64,000 nt of DNA, from contig NZ_BJLY01000005.1 in NCBI RefSeq assembly GCF_006538885.1, positions 1 to 64,000 on the forward strand, read 5' to 3'. Source of the stretch: Gluconobacter roseus NBRC 3990. GTDB taxonomy: Bacteria > Pseudomonadota > Alphaproteobacteria > Acetobacterales > Acetobacteraceae. Under the pieces are notes generated by a model. That model made no database searches, had not been told where the DNA came from, and saw nothing but the letters and a program-made list of their open reading frames with translations. Positions within the stretch are counted from its first letter, which is position 1; each line of letters begins with the position of its first letter. A program made the translations under genes and the position numbers. Positions 34,986 through 43,424 of this stretch are shown here, piece by piece.

Positions 34986-35614
34986 GCCGGGAGACATGGA
35001 AGCCGGAGGTCTTCGAGCGCCTGTTTCAGGGTGGTTCTGATCCATGGGGTTTGGAAAGCAGTCCCTATGAACAGCAGAAACTGGCGAGGGTGCTGGAGTG
35101 TCTTCCAGACCGTCCCGTTTCATTTGCTGTCGAACTTGGGTGTGCGATTGGTGTCGGTACGCTGGCGTTGGCGCTGCGCTGCGGGCGGGTTCTGGCTGTT
35201 GATGCCTCGGAAAATGCCCTGTCCATCGCGCGGCAGCGATGCGAAGCGCAGGAGCATGTGACGTTTCTCAAGGCATTTCTGCCAGCAGATTATCCTGTTT
35301 TCGAAGCGTCTGGATGTGATCTCGTTTTGATTTCAGAAATCCTGTATTTCCTGACAGCGGAGGATATCCAGCGCCTCGCCATCATGGTGGCGGAAAGCCT
35401 CGTGCCTGCAGGGCATATCCTGCTCGTCAACTGGACGGGAGAGACGGATACGCCCTGTACTGGTGACGAGGCGGCTGAGCATTTCATCCAAACCTGCCAT
35501 GGGGCAGGCTGGCGGTCTGATCTGTCAGAGCGTGGAGAGGGATATCGGATTGACCGGTTGTGCCGCTCTGAAGCTCCTTTGAAAACCGGGATTTCAGCTG
35601 ACGAAGGACGTTGA
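34982..35614 (+). CDS. Class I SAM-dependent methyltransferase (NodS-like)
   Basis: The 210-residue protein has SAM motif I in FAVELGCAIGVGTLAL, the acidic post-I residue in VLAVDASENAL, and the motif IV region CDLVLISEILYFL. Its size and arrangement resemble NodS-type N-methyltransferases, but that substrate is not shown. Its last 131 bp overlap, on the opposite strand, the 3' end of the glycosyltransferase gene, which is unusual for two apparently real proteins. It is the third gene of the deacetylase operon. Confidence 0.82.
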   Translation: MSRETWKPEVFERLFQGGSDPWGLESSPYEQQKLARVLECLPDRPVSFAVELGCAIGVGTLALALRCGRVLAVDASENALSIARQRCEAQEHVTFLKAFLPADYPVFEASGCDLVLISEILYFLTAEDIQRLAIMVAESLVPAGHILLVNWTGETDTPCTGDEAAEHFIQTCHGAGWRSDLSERGEGYRIDRLCRSEAPLKTGISADEGR

Positions 35615-36683
35615 GGACACGCTGGGCGCGTTCATGATGTCTGGGAAGGTCCTGACGACGGATATGGACGAGCGGCAGCTCCGGGTAGGGCTGCATGGGA
35701 AATGCGTACTGGTCTGCATTCCAGTAGGCATGTTCCCTGCGAAGACGCAGCAGGCGTCTTGAGACCGGCTCGAAAGCATCGTCGATATATTCATCCTGCG
35801 CGATCAGGCGTCGGGCGAGTGTTTCCGCCATGCCGCCCTGTGCCCGTCCCTGAAGGCGGGCCGAAACATAAACCCTGACCTCCAGGTCATGCCGAACCGG
35901 GATCCCGTGGCGTCGCAGGGCTTTGTAGAACTCGCGGTCTTCTCCTGAGGAAATGTGCGGGATGCCGCCGACCCTGCGCCAGGCTTCATGCGTAACAGCA
36001 ATGCTTGCGCCCGAATGTTCCTGATGCCGGGGCCAGGGGTCATGTGCTTCCGGACGGAGCATCAGTCCGATCTGTTCAAGAAGCGCGCCATAGGCTCTTT
36101 CCGCCTGTTCGTCCTCATGCAGATGAGGCGGGATCTTCCGGTATTCTTCAGGCATCAGCAGAACCCGGCCAAAGACGGCTTCGACGGGATATTGCGTGAA
36201 GGCCGCCAGAATGTTTTCGGTCCAGTCAGGGGCGACTTCGCTGTCGGCATCTGTAGTAAACAGGATGGCATCGGGTGCTGCGGTTTTGGCGGTGTGCGCC
36301 ATGGCGTCCCGTCGTGCCAGCCCGGCACTTGCCTGCGCCGGGTCGTAAGAGACCGTGACGGTTTCCAGTTCGAATGGAAGTCTACCGGTCAGGGAGAGTG
36401 CCCGGTTGCGGGTGTCATCCGTCGTGTTGTTGATCCACAGGACAACTCTGTCCAGCGCATCTTTCTGGGCGGCAAGTGCAAGAAGGCATGGGATGATGTG
36501 CTCTTCTTCGTTGCATACGGGGATTGCGACAACTCTCTGCCGTTTCCAGACCATGGAATGTCCATGGATGGATGCGAGGCCCGGTCTTGCGGGGAAAAGG
36601 GACCGGTTGGCAAAAAGGGATACGCTCCCGTTTTCACGAGGGAATTCCGCTGCAACGGGGATGTCTGCTTTTCCATTCATCAT
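35484..36683 (-). CDS. Family 2 glycosyltransferase
   Basis: The protein (399 residues from ATG 36683) has the GT2 start VVAIPVCNEEEHIIPCLLAL, the nucleotide-sugar motif LFTTDADSEVAPDWT (DxD) and the acceptor region GGIPHISSGEDREFYKALR. It probably transfers a sugar onto the product of the convergent deacetylase/methyltransferase operon. The frame is open to 36875, but that part overlaps a better small gene and does not read as protein, so I start it at the MM pair near 36683. The 3' end overlaps the methyltransferase gene by 131 bp. Confidence 0.85.
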   Translation of the reverse strand: MMNGKADIPVAAEFPRENGSVSLFANRSLFPARPGLASIHGHSMVWKRQRVVAIPVCNEEEHIIPCLLALAAQKDALDRVVLWINNTTDDTRNRALSLTGRLPFELETVTVSYDPAQASAGLARRDAMAHTAKTAAPDAILFTTDADSEVAPDWTENILAAFTQYPVEAVFGRVLLMPEEYRKIPPHLHEDEQAERAYGALLEQIGLMLRPEAHDPWPRHQEHSGASIAVTHEAWRRVGGIPHISSGEDREFYKALRRHGIPVRHDLEVRVYVSARLQGRAQGGMAETLARRLIAQDEYIDDAFEPVSRRLLRLRREHAYWNADQYAFPMQPYPELPLVHIRRQDLPRHHERAQRVLNVLRQLKSRFSKELQSGTTGQSDIPLHALTDQTASLPHGRFG

Positions 36684-36699
36684 CGTCGGATACCCGTCT

Positions 36700-36891
36700 T
36701 CAGTGACCCATCGGGGCCTGTCCCCGGTTGGCCGGCTTTTCCCGTGAGGGGGTCTCGCCGGGCAGGTCATTCTCGGGTGGTTCGTCAATGATCGGGCTTT
36801 TGTCGGGATAAGGGTCGAAATGTTCCCGCTCATCGGGAGAGCCGGGAGTTTTTGTCGGGTTTTTGAGAAGGGCACTATGTGAGAAAGGCAT
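36700..36891 (-). CDS. Small proline- and acid-rich hypothetical protein
   Basis: This 63-residue frame starts at an ATG preceded by GGAGG with 5-bp spacing. It encodes a hydrophilic protein with a Pro/Asp/Glu-rich centre (DPYPDKSPIIDEPPENDLPG). It lies 16 bp upstream of the glycosyltransferase start on the same strand and reads more like protein than the glycosyltransferase-frame extension in the same DNA. I do not recognise a function. A 67-residue start at 36903 is also possible. Confidence 0.55.
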   Translation of the reverse strand: MPFSHSALLKNPTKTPGSPDEREHFDPYPDKSPIIDEPPENDLPGETPSREKPANRGQAPMGH

Positions 36892-37090
36892 TGTCGCCTC
36901 CATGAATGAGACGACTCAATGGCTGGAAGCAGCGAGAGTTCAGATCACTTAAAAAAGACGAATTTATTCCTGCGCACTGGTAATAAATCTGGCTTTTAAA
37001 AATATGAGGTTCTGGAAATATTTAGAATCTACCGGCATGACAATTTTCGCAGAAGATCACTGCCGGATGTGCGGGAAGTTGTCCGAACCG

Positions 37091-37498
37091 TCATGAGGGT
37101 TTGGGTGTTCCCAGTTTTCCATTCAGGAACTGGGCTTCTCCATTGCCGAAGGACCAGTCGGCGTCAGTGTTTTCGACATAGTTCACCATGACGTCGCTGG
37201 GCGCGATACCGCATTTTTCGGACAGGGTGCTGGTGAGCAGACGGAAGAAGGTGGTCTTTTCCTCAACTGTGCGCGGGCGCGTCGTGATTGAGATGATCAT
37301 CACATCATCGGTGCGGGGAATGCCCAGTCCCGTATCCTCGATCCGTACCCGGCTTTTCCTGTGTTCATGGACGATCTGATAGCGGTCACTGGGCGGGACA
37401 TGAAATGCGTCGAGAACGGCCTGATGGGCTGCGTCGAGAAGTGTGGCCAGTTCTGCTTCAGAACGGCCTTCCAGCATGTCAAAACGAATGAGGGGCAT
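37091..37498 (-). CDS. Tautomerase-family protein
   Basis: This 135-residue protein begins MPLIRFDMLEGRS, so proline follows the initiator methionine as expected for the catalytic Pro1 of the tautomerase (4-oxalocrotonate tautomerase/MIF) superfamily. The segment SDRYQIVHEHRKSR is also typical of the larger bacterial tautomerases. The substrate is unknown. It is divergent from bacterioferritin. Confidence 0.85.
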   Translation of the reverse strand: MPLIRFDMLEGRSEAELATLLDAAHQAVLDAFHVPPSDRYQIVHEHRKSRVRIEDTGLGIPRTDDVMIISITTRPRTVEEKTTFFRLLTSTLSEKCGIAPSDVMVNYVENTDADWSFGNGEAQFLNGKLGTPKPS

Positions 37499-37716
37499 GG
37501 GATATCTCCGGTCGTCAGGGGATGGAAACCGGGATTGAGCATGATGGCTGTCCTGCCTTTTCAGGAAGTAAATTAATTCTGACCGTCACTGGCGTGGCGG
37601 TTGCGGCCGGAGTGGAGTTCCCTGTCGTCCGGTCACCGGCAGTGTCAGAGAGAATAGGACTCTCCTTTGCCTGTGGTGTTCGATATTCTTTTCTTTTTTT
37701 GGGAGGGTTTGGAAAC

Positions 37717-38205
37717 ATGGCCATCAAAGATCCAGTGGTGATCGAGCACCTGAATACGCAGCTCACGAATGAGCTGACGGCGATCAACCAGTATTTCCTT
37801 CATGCCCGGACGCTGAGGCACTGGGGTGTCACGCATCTGGGGAAGAAGGAATATGACGAGTCCATCGAAGAGATGCGTCATGCAGACTGGCTGATCGAGC
37901 GCATCCTGTTTCTGGGCGGTCTGCCGAACGTCCAGCGTCTGAACCCGATCCTGATCGGGCAGACCGTTCAGGAAATTCTGGAATGCGATCTGAAGCTTGA
38001 AGAGAAGGCCATTCAGGATCTGCGGGACGGTATCGCTTACTGTGAGAGCGTTCGGGATTATGTCTCGCGCGATCTTCTGCTGAAAATCCTCGTCAATGAA
38101 GAAGAGCATGAGGACTTCATTGACCGTCAGTTCGATCTGATCAGGCAGGTCGGGATTGAGCGCTACATCCAGAAGAACTCTGCTGCGGCGCCCGAGCAGG
38201 AATAA
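37717..38205 (+). CDS. bfr: Bacterioferritin
   Basis: The 162-residue protein stores iron in a 24-mer shell in the cytoplasm. Ferroxidase glutamates lie in NELTAINQYFLHAR and SIEEMRHADWLIER, the latter with the haem-ligating methionine, and in the late NEEEHEDFIDRQ. ATG 37717 follows GGGAGGG; an open frame extends to 37522 without family similarity. It converges on bfd, the ferredoxin that helps release iron from the shell, with a terminator between them. Confidence 0.97.
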   Translation: MAIKDPVVIEHLNTQLTNELTAINQYFLHARTLRHWGVTHLGKKEYDESIEEMRHADWLIERILFLGGLPNVQRLNPILIGQTVQEILECDLKLEEKAIQDLRDGIAYCESVRDYVSRDLLLKILVNEEEHEDFIDRQFDLIRQVGIERYIQKNSAAAPEQE

Positions 38206-38222
38206 GGCCGTATGGCTTCAGG

Positions 38223-38250
38223 CAACCCGGCATTGTCCGGGTTGTTTTTT
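38223..38250 (+). terminator. Intrinsic terminator of bfr
   Basis: Stem CAACCCGG (38223-38230) pairs with CCGGGTTG (38237-38244) around a 6-nt loop and is followed by six Ts (38245-38250). The T-tract touches the stop codon of the convergent bfd gene. Confidence 0.85.
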
Positions 38251-38449
38251 ATGCGGCGTTGAGCTGTGCCTGTTCAGCCTGGGTTTTCTGCAGGGCCGAG
38301 CGCAGAAGACAGACGATGCCGGGCACACAGTTGCCGCACTTGGCCTTGCATTTCCGGGCTGAATAGATTTCCGCCGGTCGGGATGCACCGTTGTGAATTG
38401 CGATTTCAATGTCCCGGTGGGACAGCGCGTTGCATGAACAGACGATCAT
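38249..38449 (-). CDS. bfd: Bacterioferritin-associated ferredoxin
   Basis: The 66-residue [2Fe-2S] protein has the BFD cysteine set at C4, C6, C38 and C41 (MIVCSCN and CGNC). In known systems it donates electrons to bacterioferritin haem so that stored iron is released. Its convergent position next to bfr agrees. It carries a longer hydrophilic C-terminus. Confidence 0.93.
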   Translation of the reverse strand: MIVCSCNALSHRDIEIAIHNGASRPAEIYSARKCKAKCGNCVPGIVCLLRSALQKTQAEQAQLNAA

Positions 38450-38531
38450 GGAAAAGCAGGCTTTCGTTCACGGAGACCGATGACTCGAGCCTAATCCAAA
38501 TGCAAATGGTTCGCAAACGCATTTTTGCATC

Positions 38532-38996
38532 TCAGGGTGCGTCCTGACTGATCCAGCGCTGGACGACGGGGCGGATTGCGAAATTGCTCTGGATGCGGAC
38601 GACGCCGGGCAGGCGGGAGAGCTCTTCCTTGTGGATGCGTTCGTAGTCGGCCAGATCGCGGGCGGCGACGTGGAGGAGGTAATCGGCCTCTCCTGTCATG
38701 AGATAGCATTCACGGACATCGGGACATTCACGGATGCGGGCCTCGAAGCGGCGGAGGGTCTCGTCGGTCAGGCGTTCGAGGGTGATCTGGACGATGACCG
38801 TTGTCAGTTTATGGGCTGAGCGCTCGTCGATAACGGCGCGGTAGCCACGGATGACGCCCTGTTCTTCCAGCAGGCGGACCCGCCGCAGACAGGCGGACGG
38901 GGACAGGCCGACGCGCTGTGCGAGTTCGGCATTACTGAGGCGTCCGTCATGCTGGAGGATGCGCAGAATGGATTCGGTGATGCGGTCGAAGATCAT
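38532..38996 (-). CDS. Lrp/AsnC-family transcriptional regulator
   Basis: This 154-residue regulator has an N-terminal helix-turn-helix (about residues 14-52, with LSNAELAQRVGLSPSACLRRVR) and a C-terminal RAM/ACT-like ligand-binding domain (about 70-148, with ECYLMTGEADYLLHVAARDL). It is divergent from alanine racemase, and the AT-rich region between them (38997-39110) is the probable binding region. Alanine or another amino acid is the likely effector. Confidence 0.92.
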   Translation of the reverse strand: MIFDRITESILRILQHDGRLSNAELAQRVGLSPSACLRRVRLLEEQGVIRGYRAVIDERSAHKLTTVIVQITLERLTDETLRRFEARIRECPDVRECYLMTGEADYLLHVAARDLADYERIHKEELSRLPGVVRIQSNFAIRPVVQRWISQDAP

Positions 38997-39110
38997 GTTG
39001 GAATTATCGGTCTATTTTCGCAGATTCGACCATGATTTTTTTGTTAATCGAAAGATTCTGTGATTATCCGGCAGGATATTCTAACGGGGAAGGGGATAGT
39101 CTCGATTTTC

Positions 39111-40250
39111 ATGATGAGCGCATGTCCTGATCCTCTGTGGCCTTCTTCTCGTGCCGGAGCCCGCCTTACGGTGGATCTCGACGCGATTGCTTCCAACTAC
39201 CGATATCTTCAGAACCGCGTGGGCGCTGCGTCCTGTGCGGTTGTCGTCAAGGCAGATGCCTATGGATTGGGCATTGCGCACGTGGCTCCGGTGCTTGAGC
39301 GCGCCGGGGCAAAGGATTTTTTTGTCGCGCATGTTGATGAAGGCATCAGGCTGCGTTCGGTGGTTTCAAAAGATGCGCGGATTACGGTGTTGCATGGACC
39401 GCGGCCGAATGCGGCCGGAGCATGCGCGCATTATGGGTTGCGGCCGGTTCTGAACAGTCTTGAGCAGATTGCGGTCTGGCGTGACGCTGCGAAGCAGGCA
39501 GGTGCTCCGCTGGAAGCGGCCCTTCAGGTCGATAGCGGGATGTCCCGGTTTGGTCTTTCGCAGGCGGATCTTGAGGCTTTGCGTGAAGATGAGGGACTTG
39601 TGGACGGACTGGATGTCAGTCTGGTCATGAGCCATCTGGCCTGTGCCGATACGCCGGATCATCCTGCCAATCCGTCTCAGAAAGCCCGGCTGCTCGAGAT
39701 GTCTGCGCGGCTGCCGGCTGCGCCGCTGAGCCTGTCGGCGTCTTCGGGGATTTTTCTGGGCCCGGACTATCATCTGGACATGGTGCGGCCGGGAGCTGCG
39801 CTTTATGGGCTTGCTCCGAACCAGAACGGGCCCAATCCGCTGTCGCCGGTCGTCCAGCTGCAGGCTCATATCCTGCAGATCCGCGATCTTCTGCCGGGTG
39901 AGGGGGTCGGGTACGGGCTGACCTACCGGCCGACGATGCCGCGTCGGATCGCGACTGTGGCTGTGGGCTATGCGGATGGATTTTCCCGGCATGGAGCCGG
40001 GCAGGGCTGTGCGTGGTTTGAGGATTTCTGTCTGCCGCTTCTCGGGCGTGTTTCGATGGATTCCCTGATTGTGGATATTTCAGATGTGCCGGATGGAAAA
40101 CTTGGTCCCGACATGATGGTCGATCTGATCGGCCCCAGACGTAGCGTGGATGATGTTGCGGCAGCGGCCGGGACGATCGGATATGAGGTTCTGACGTCGC
40201 TGGGGCATCGTTTTCATCGGGAATATGCTGGAAATGGGGAGACGTCCTGA
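39111..40250 (+). CDS. alr: Alanine racemase
   Basis: Alr interconverts L- and D-alanine with pyridoxal phosphate and supplies D-Ala for peptidoglycan. The 379-residue protein has the PLP lysine in VVVKADAYGLG, the PLP phosphate/barrel segments and the catalytic tyrosine region GEGVGYGLTYRP, followed by the RVSMD motif. ATG 39111 is used (ATG 39114 is adjacent); a GTG at 39060 gives a longer N-terminus without family similarity. The Shine-Dalgarno is weak. The gene is divergent from an Lrp regulator. Confidence 0.94.
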   Translation: MMSACPDPLWPSSRAGARLTVDLDAIASNYRYLQNRVGAASCAVVVKADAYGLGIAHVAPVLERAGAKDFFVAHVDEGIRLRSVVSKDARITVLHGPRPNAAGACAHYGLRPVLNSLEQIAVWRDAAKQAGAPLEAALQVDSGMSRFGLSQADLEALREDEGLVDGLDVSLVMSHLACADTPDHPANPSQKARLLEMSARLPAAPLSLSASSGIFLGPDYHLDMVRPGAALYGLAPNQNGPNPLSPVVQLQAHILQIRDLLPGEGVGYGLTYRPTMPRRIATVAVGYADGFSRHGAGQGCAWFEDFCLPLLGRVSMDSLIVDISDVPDGKLGPDMMVDLIGPRRSVDDVAAAAGTIGYEVLTSLGHRFHREYAGNGETS

Positions 40251-40347
40251 AAGGGCGATTGACATTCCGGCATGGAAAACAAGATAGACGAACTGAAATC
40301 GGACTATGTCATGATGGCACAGTCTTTCGCAGCAAATCGGAATTCTC

Positions 40348-40794
40348 ATGTATCTCCGTCGTGACAGAGCTTTGACCGCCATATCCATCATGCTGGATGT
40401 CGCCTTTCATGCGGGCCGGTCTGGGGTGGTGAGTGGTGCGGATATTGCCAGACGGGGTGACATGCTCCGCCGGGGGATCGAGCCGGTGCTGCAGGCGCTG
40501 TCCCGTGCCGGGTTGCTGTCGAGTGTGCGCGGCCCGAAAGGGGGATATCGTCTGGGTCGGCCGCCGCGGACTATTACGCTGAACGAGATCGTCCGCACTG
40601 TGACGGAAGATCCGGAAATGCCGGAAGAAGGCACGAATCTTCTGCGGACCAAGGTTCTGGAGCCATTCTGGCAGTCGGTGGATCAGGACGTTTCTGAAAA
40701 GATGGCGTCGGTTACGCTGGAGCATCTGCTTCAGAATGCGGAAGAGGCCGGGATGCAGCGTCCAAGCCGTGCCCCGATCTCCTTCTCTATATAA
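40348..40794 (+). CDS. Rrf2-family transcriptional regulator
   Basis: This 148-residue regulator has a winged helix-turn-helix (about residues 5-70, with YLRRDRALTAISIMLDVAFHA and the wing RGPKGGYRLGR) of the Rrf2 family. The iron-sulfur ligand cysteines of IscR/NsrR are absent, so it resembles the cluster-free CymR-type branch that responds to cysteine metabolism. It is on the same strand as the sulfite reductase operon and about 200 bp upstream of it. Confidence 0.87.
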   Translation: MYLRRDRALTAISIMLDVAFHAGRSGVVSGADIARRGDMLRRGIEPVLQALSRAGLLSSVRGPKGGYRLGRPPRTITLNEIVRTVTEDPEMPEEGTNLLRTKVLEPFWQSVDQDVSEKMASVTLEHLLQNAEEAGMQRPSRAPISFSI

Positions 40795-40813
40795 CCAGTA
40801 AAAAAAGTATTTT

Positions 40814-40838
40814 GTAAAAACCACGAAATGGGTTTTAC
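40814..40838. promoter_or_regulatory. Imperfect inverted repeat, candidate Rrf2 operator
   Basis: GTAAAAACC (40814-40822) is mirrored by GGGTTTTAC (40830-40838) with a 7-nt spacer and one mismatch in nine. It lies between the Rrf2 gene and the sulfite reductase genes and would suit a dimeric regulator. Confidence 0.4.
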
Positions 40839-40856
40839 AGGACTGGATATCTTACC

Positions 40857-40973
40857 ATGATGGATCAATGTTTGAGCCGATGTGGTAAGCCCCATGTCCT
40901 CGGTATTTTCCCGTCTCTTTTGTCGGAAGAGGGGATTGAGGACGGATTCATGATGGGTCCAGCCGCAGGGTGA
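40857..40973 (+). CDS. Possible 38-residue leader peptide with two cysteines
   Basis: A short frame (MMDQCLSRCGK at the N-terminus, two Cys codons at residues 5 and 9) lies between the Rrf2 regulator and the DUF2849/sulfite-reductase operon, ending 30 bp before it. No strong ribosome-binding site is present. A cysteine-sensing leader peptide is a possibility, but it may simply be chance. I report it with low confidence. Confidence 0.25.
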   Translation: MMDQCLSRCGKPHVLGIFPSLLSEEGIEDGFMMGPAAG

Positions 40974-41003
40974 GATCGGGATTCATCAGGAAGGTGAGCG
41001 CTG

Positions 41004-41321
41004 ATGAAACGTCCTGTCCGACTTGAACCTGGCCAGAAGCTGGTTCTGACCGCCAACCGTCTTCTGGATGGTCGTACCGTCTGGTGGTGTGCGGACGGAA
41101 GCTGGGATCTTCACATTGGACGCGCGGCTCTTCTGGATGCGGATGAGACGGAAGCGGTGCTGGCGCGTGTGGCCGGGGAAGCCCAGCGTGATGGTGTTGT
41201 AGGCGTTTACGATACGGCGGTGCAGGCTGTTATGCCGCCGGAGCCCGTCACCGTACGCGAAAAGATTCGGGCTCATGGTCCGACCGTTCATCCCGAATTT
41301 GCAGTGGAGAGCCAGCAGTGA
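41004..41321 (+). CDS. DUF2849-family protein of the sulfite-reductase operon
   Basis: The 105-residue small protein has the DUF2849 start LTANRLLDGRTVWW and a typical LDADETEAVLARV segment. In alphaproteobacteria it is a frequent partner of CysI and the DUF934 protein; its own role is unknown. It follows AGGAAGGTGA and its stop overlaps the reductase start (ATGA or GTGA junction). Confidence 0.85.
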   Translation: MKRPVRLEPGQKLVLTANRLLDGRTVWWCADGSWDLHIGRAALLDADETEAVLARVAGEAQRDGVVGVYDTAVQAVMPPEPVTVREKIRAHGPTVHPEFAVESQQ

Positions 41322-42991
41322 GTGCTCCTGTCGGCCATTATCAGTATGACCGGATTGACCGGGATTTTCTTCAGGCGCGGATTGCCGAATTTGAGAGGCA
41401 GGTGAACCGTCGTCTGGACGGGACGCTGAGCGAGGATGAGTTCAAGCCGCTGCGGCTGATGAACGGGCTCTATCTGCAGCTTCATGCCTATATGCTGCGG
41501 GTTGCCATTCCCTATGGGATTCTGGACAGCCGGCAGCTGCGCAAGCTGGGTGAGATTGCCCGGCGGTATGATCGCGATTACGGGCATTTCACGACGCGGC
41601 AGAACATCCAGTTTAACTGGATCCGGCTTGAGGATACGCCTGCCATTCTGCGTGAGCTGGCTGAGGTGGACATGCATGCCATTCAGACCAGCGGGAACTG
41701 CATCCGCAATGTGACGGCGGATGAGTATGCGGGGGCTGCAGCGGATGAACTGGTGGATCCGCGGGTTCATGCGGAAATCCTGCGTCAGTGGTCCACACTG
41801 CATCCCGAGTTCACGTTCCTGCCCCGCAAGTTCAAGATTGCGATTTCGGGCAGTCCGAATGACCGGGTAGCGGCGCGCTTCCATGATATCGGGATTCTGG
41901 CCCGTCCGGGTGAGGATGGGGCGCCGGTGTTCCGGATTTTCGTGGGGGGTGGTCTGGGGCGGACCCCGGTCATCGGTCAGGAACTGTTTGACAGTGTGCG
42001 GGAAGAGCATCTTCTGGCGACGCTCGAGGCCATTCTGCGTGTCTATAATGCGCATGGACGGCGGGACAATATTTATAAGGCGCGGATCAAGATCCTGGTG
42101 CAGGCGATTGGCGTTGAGGCCTATCGCGAGGCTGTCGAAGCGGAGCTCTCCCAGATGGATCTGGAGCGGTATCGGCTGACGCCGGAGGCGGTTGCGGCGA
42201 TCCGGTCGCGGTTTGCCGTGCCGCAGCTTGAGGCTCCGGCCGATGCGGATGCGGTTCTGGCGCAGCAGCGGCGGGATGATCCGCTTTTTGACCGTTGGGT
42301 GCGGAGCAATACGCATGTCCATCGGGATCCGGGGCATATCATTGCGACCATTTCTCTAAAACCGGCGGGGGGGATTCCGGGGGATGCGACCTCGGCGCAG
42401 ATTGCGCGGCTGGCGGATCTGGCAGATGCGTATTCGTTTGGCGAGATTCGGATCACGCATCTGCAAAATGTTGTTCTGGGGCATGTGCGCAAGGACCGGC
42501 TGCGGGATCTGTGGCTGGGGCTGGCAGAAGTCGGGTTGGCGGAAGCGAATATCGGTCTGATCGGCGATATCGTGGCGTGCCCGGGTTTGGATTATTGTGC
42601 ACTGGCGAATGCGCGGTCCATTCCGATTGCGCAGAAGCTGGGGGCCCGGTTTGCGGATACGGCGCTTCAGGCGGAAATCGGGGCGCTCCGAATCAACATT
42701 TCGGGCTGCATCAATGCCTGCGGGCATCACCATGCCGGGCATATCGGGCTTCTGGGTGTGGACAAGCGCGGGGAAGAATTCTTCCAGTTGACGGTTGGTG
42801 GCCGGGCCGAGAATGGTGCGGCGATCGGGACGATTCTGGGGGCGGCTCTGCCGGAAGACGAGACCGTGGATGCGATTGCGCGGCTTGTGGACTGCTATCT
42901 CGGGCGCCGGGAGAGCGGAGAGACGTTCCTCGATACGCTGACACGTCTGGGGCATGAGCCTTTCAGGGAGGCGGCATATGAAGCTGTTTGA
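41318..42991 (+). CDS. cysI: Nitrite/sulfite reductase hemoprotein (CysI type)
   Basis: This 557-residue sirohaem/[4Fe-4S] reductase forms sulfide from sulfite in assimilatory sulfur metabolism. The duplicated ferredoxin-like repeats are seen, the first with RQNIQFNWIRLEDTP and a second with LQNVVLGHVR. The cluster cysteines lie in CPGLDYCALANARS and ISGCINACGHHHAGHIG (C-x5-C and C-x3-C). It is coupled to the DUF2849 and DUF934 genes. Nitrite reduction is the alternative; the partner genes favour sulfite. Confidence 0.92.
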   Translation: MSAPVGHYQYDRIDRDFLQARIAEFERQVNRRLDGTLSEDEFKPLRLMNGLYLQLHAYMLRVAIPYGILDSRQLRKLGEIARRYDRDYGHFTTRQNIQFNWIRLEDTPAILRELAEVDMHAIQTSGNCIRNVTADEYAGAAADELVDPRVHAEILRQWSTLHPEFTFLPRKFKIAISGSPNDRVAARFHDIGILARPGEDGAPVFRIFVGGGLGRTPVIGQELFDSVREEHLLATLEAILRVYNAHGRRDNIYKARIKILVQAIGVEAYREAVEAELSQMDLERYRLTPEAVAAIRSRFAVPQLEAPADADAVLAQQRRDDPLFDRWVRSNTHVHRDPGHIIATISLKPAGGIPGDATSAQIARLADLADAYSFGEIRITHLQNVVLGHVRKDRLRDLWLGLAEVGLAEANIGLIGDIVACPGLDYCALANARSIPIAQKLGARFADTALQAEIGALRINISGCINACGHHHAGHIGLLGVDKRGEEFFQLTVGGRAENGAAIGTILGAALPEDETVDAIARLVDCYLGRRESGETFLDTLTRLGHEPFREAAYEAV

Positions 42992-43424
42992 ACTCGGCGA
43001 GCGGACCGCACAGGTTCATGATGTGCTGGTGACGGTTGCAGAACTGGCGGAGCGGGATGATGCGCGGGCAGTTCTGCTGGAGAGTGCGGATGATCCGACG
43101 CTTCTGAAGCCTTATCTGAACCGGCTGGAGCTTGTGGTGCTGCGGTTCCCGATTTTCCGGGATGGGCGTGGGTTCACGCAGGCCCGGGAGTTGCAGGAAT
43201 ATCTGCGCTTTTCCGGCGAGATCCGGGCCGAGGGGCATATCCTGCCGGACCAGGCGGCGTTTCTGCGCCGCTGCGGGGTGGACAGTGTCGTTCTGCCGAA
43301 GGACGGCAATGGTGACCCGGCTCTGTGGGAAAAGCAGCTGCGGCAGTTTCCGGTCGCGTATCAGCGTTCGGTTCTGCCGGAGCGGTCTGTGGGGCCGGGG
43401 CTTCGGGTGGAAGAGGCGTCCTAG
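42978..43424 (+). CDS. DUF934-family protein of the sulfite-reductase operon
   Basis: This 148-residue protein of the DUF934 family carries LVVLRFPIFRDGRGFTQARE and RCGVDSVVLP, characteristic of the group. It is usually found next to CysI-type sulfite reductase and is thought to support it, but no reaction is established. ATG 42978 overlaps the reductase end by 14 bp; its stop overlaps the convergent corA stop. Confidence 0.88.
   Translation: MKLFELGERTAQVHDVLVTVAELAERDDARAVLLESADDPTLLKPYLNRLELVVLRFPIFRDGRGFTQARELQEYLRFSGEIRAEGHILPDQAAFLRRCGVDSVVLPKDGNGDPALWEKQLRQFPVAYQRSVLPERSVGPGLRVEEAS

Noticed and set aside
36684-36875. N-terminal extension of the glycosyltransferase
   Set aside because: It overlaps the better small gene at 36700-36891 and shows no family similarity.
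40857-40973. Known riboswitch class before the sulfite reductase operon
   Set aside because: No SAM-II, cobalamin or other recognised core was seen. Only the inverted repeat and short frame are reported.
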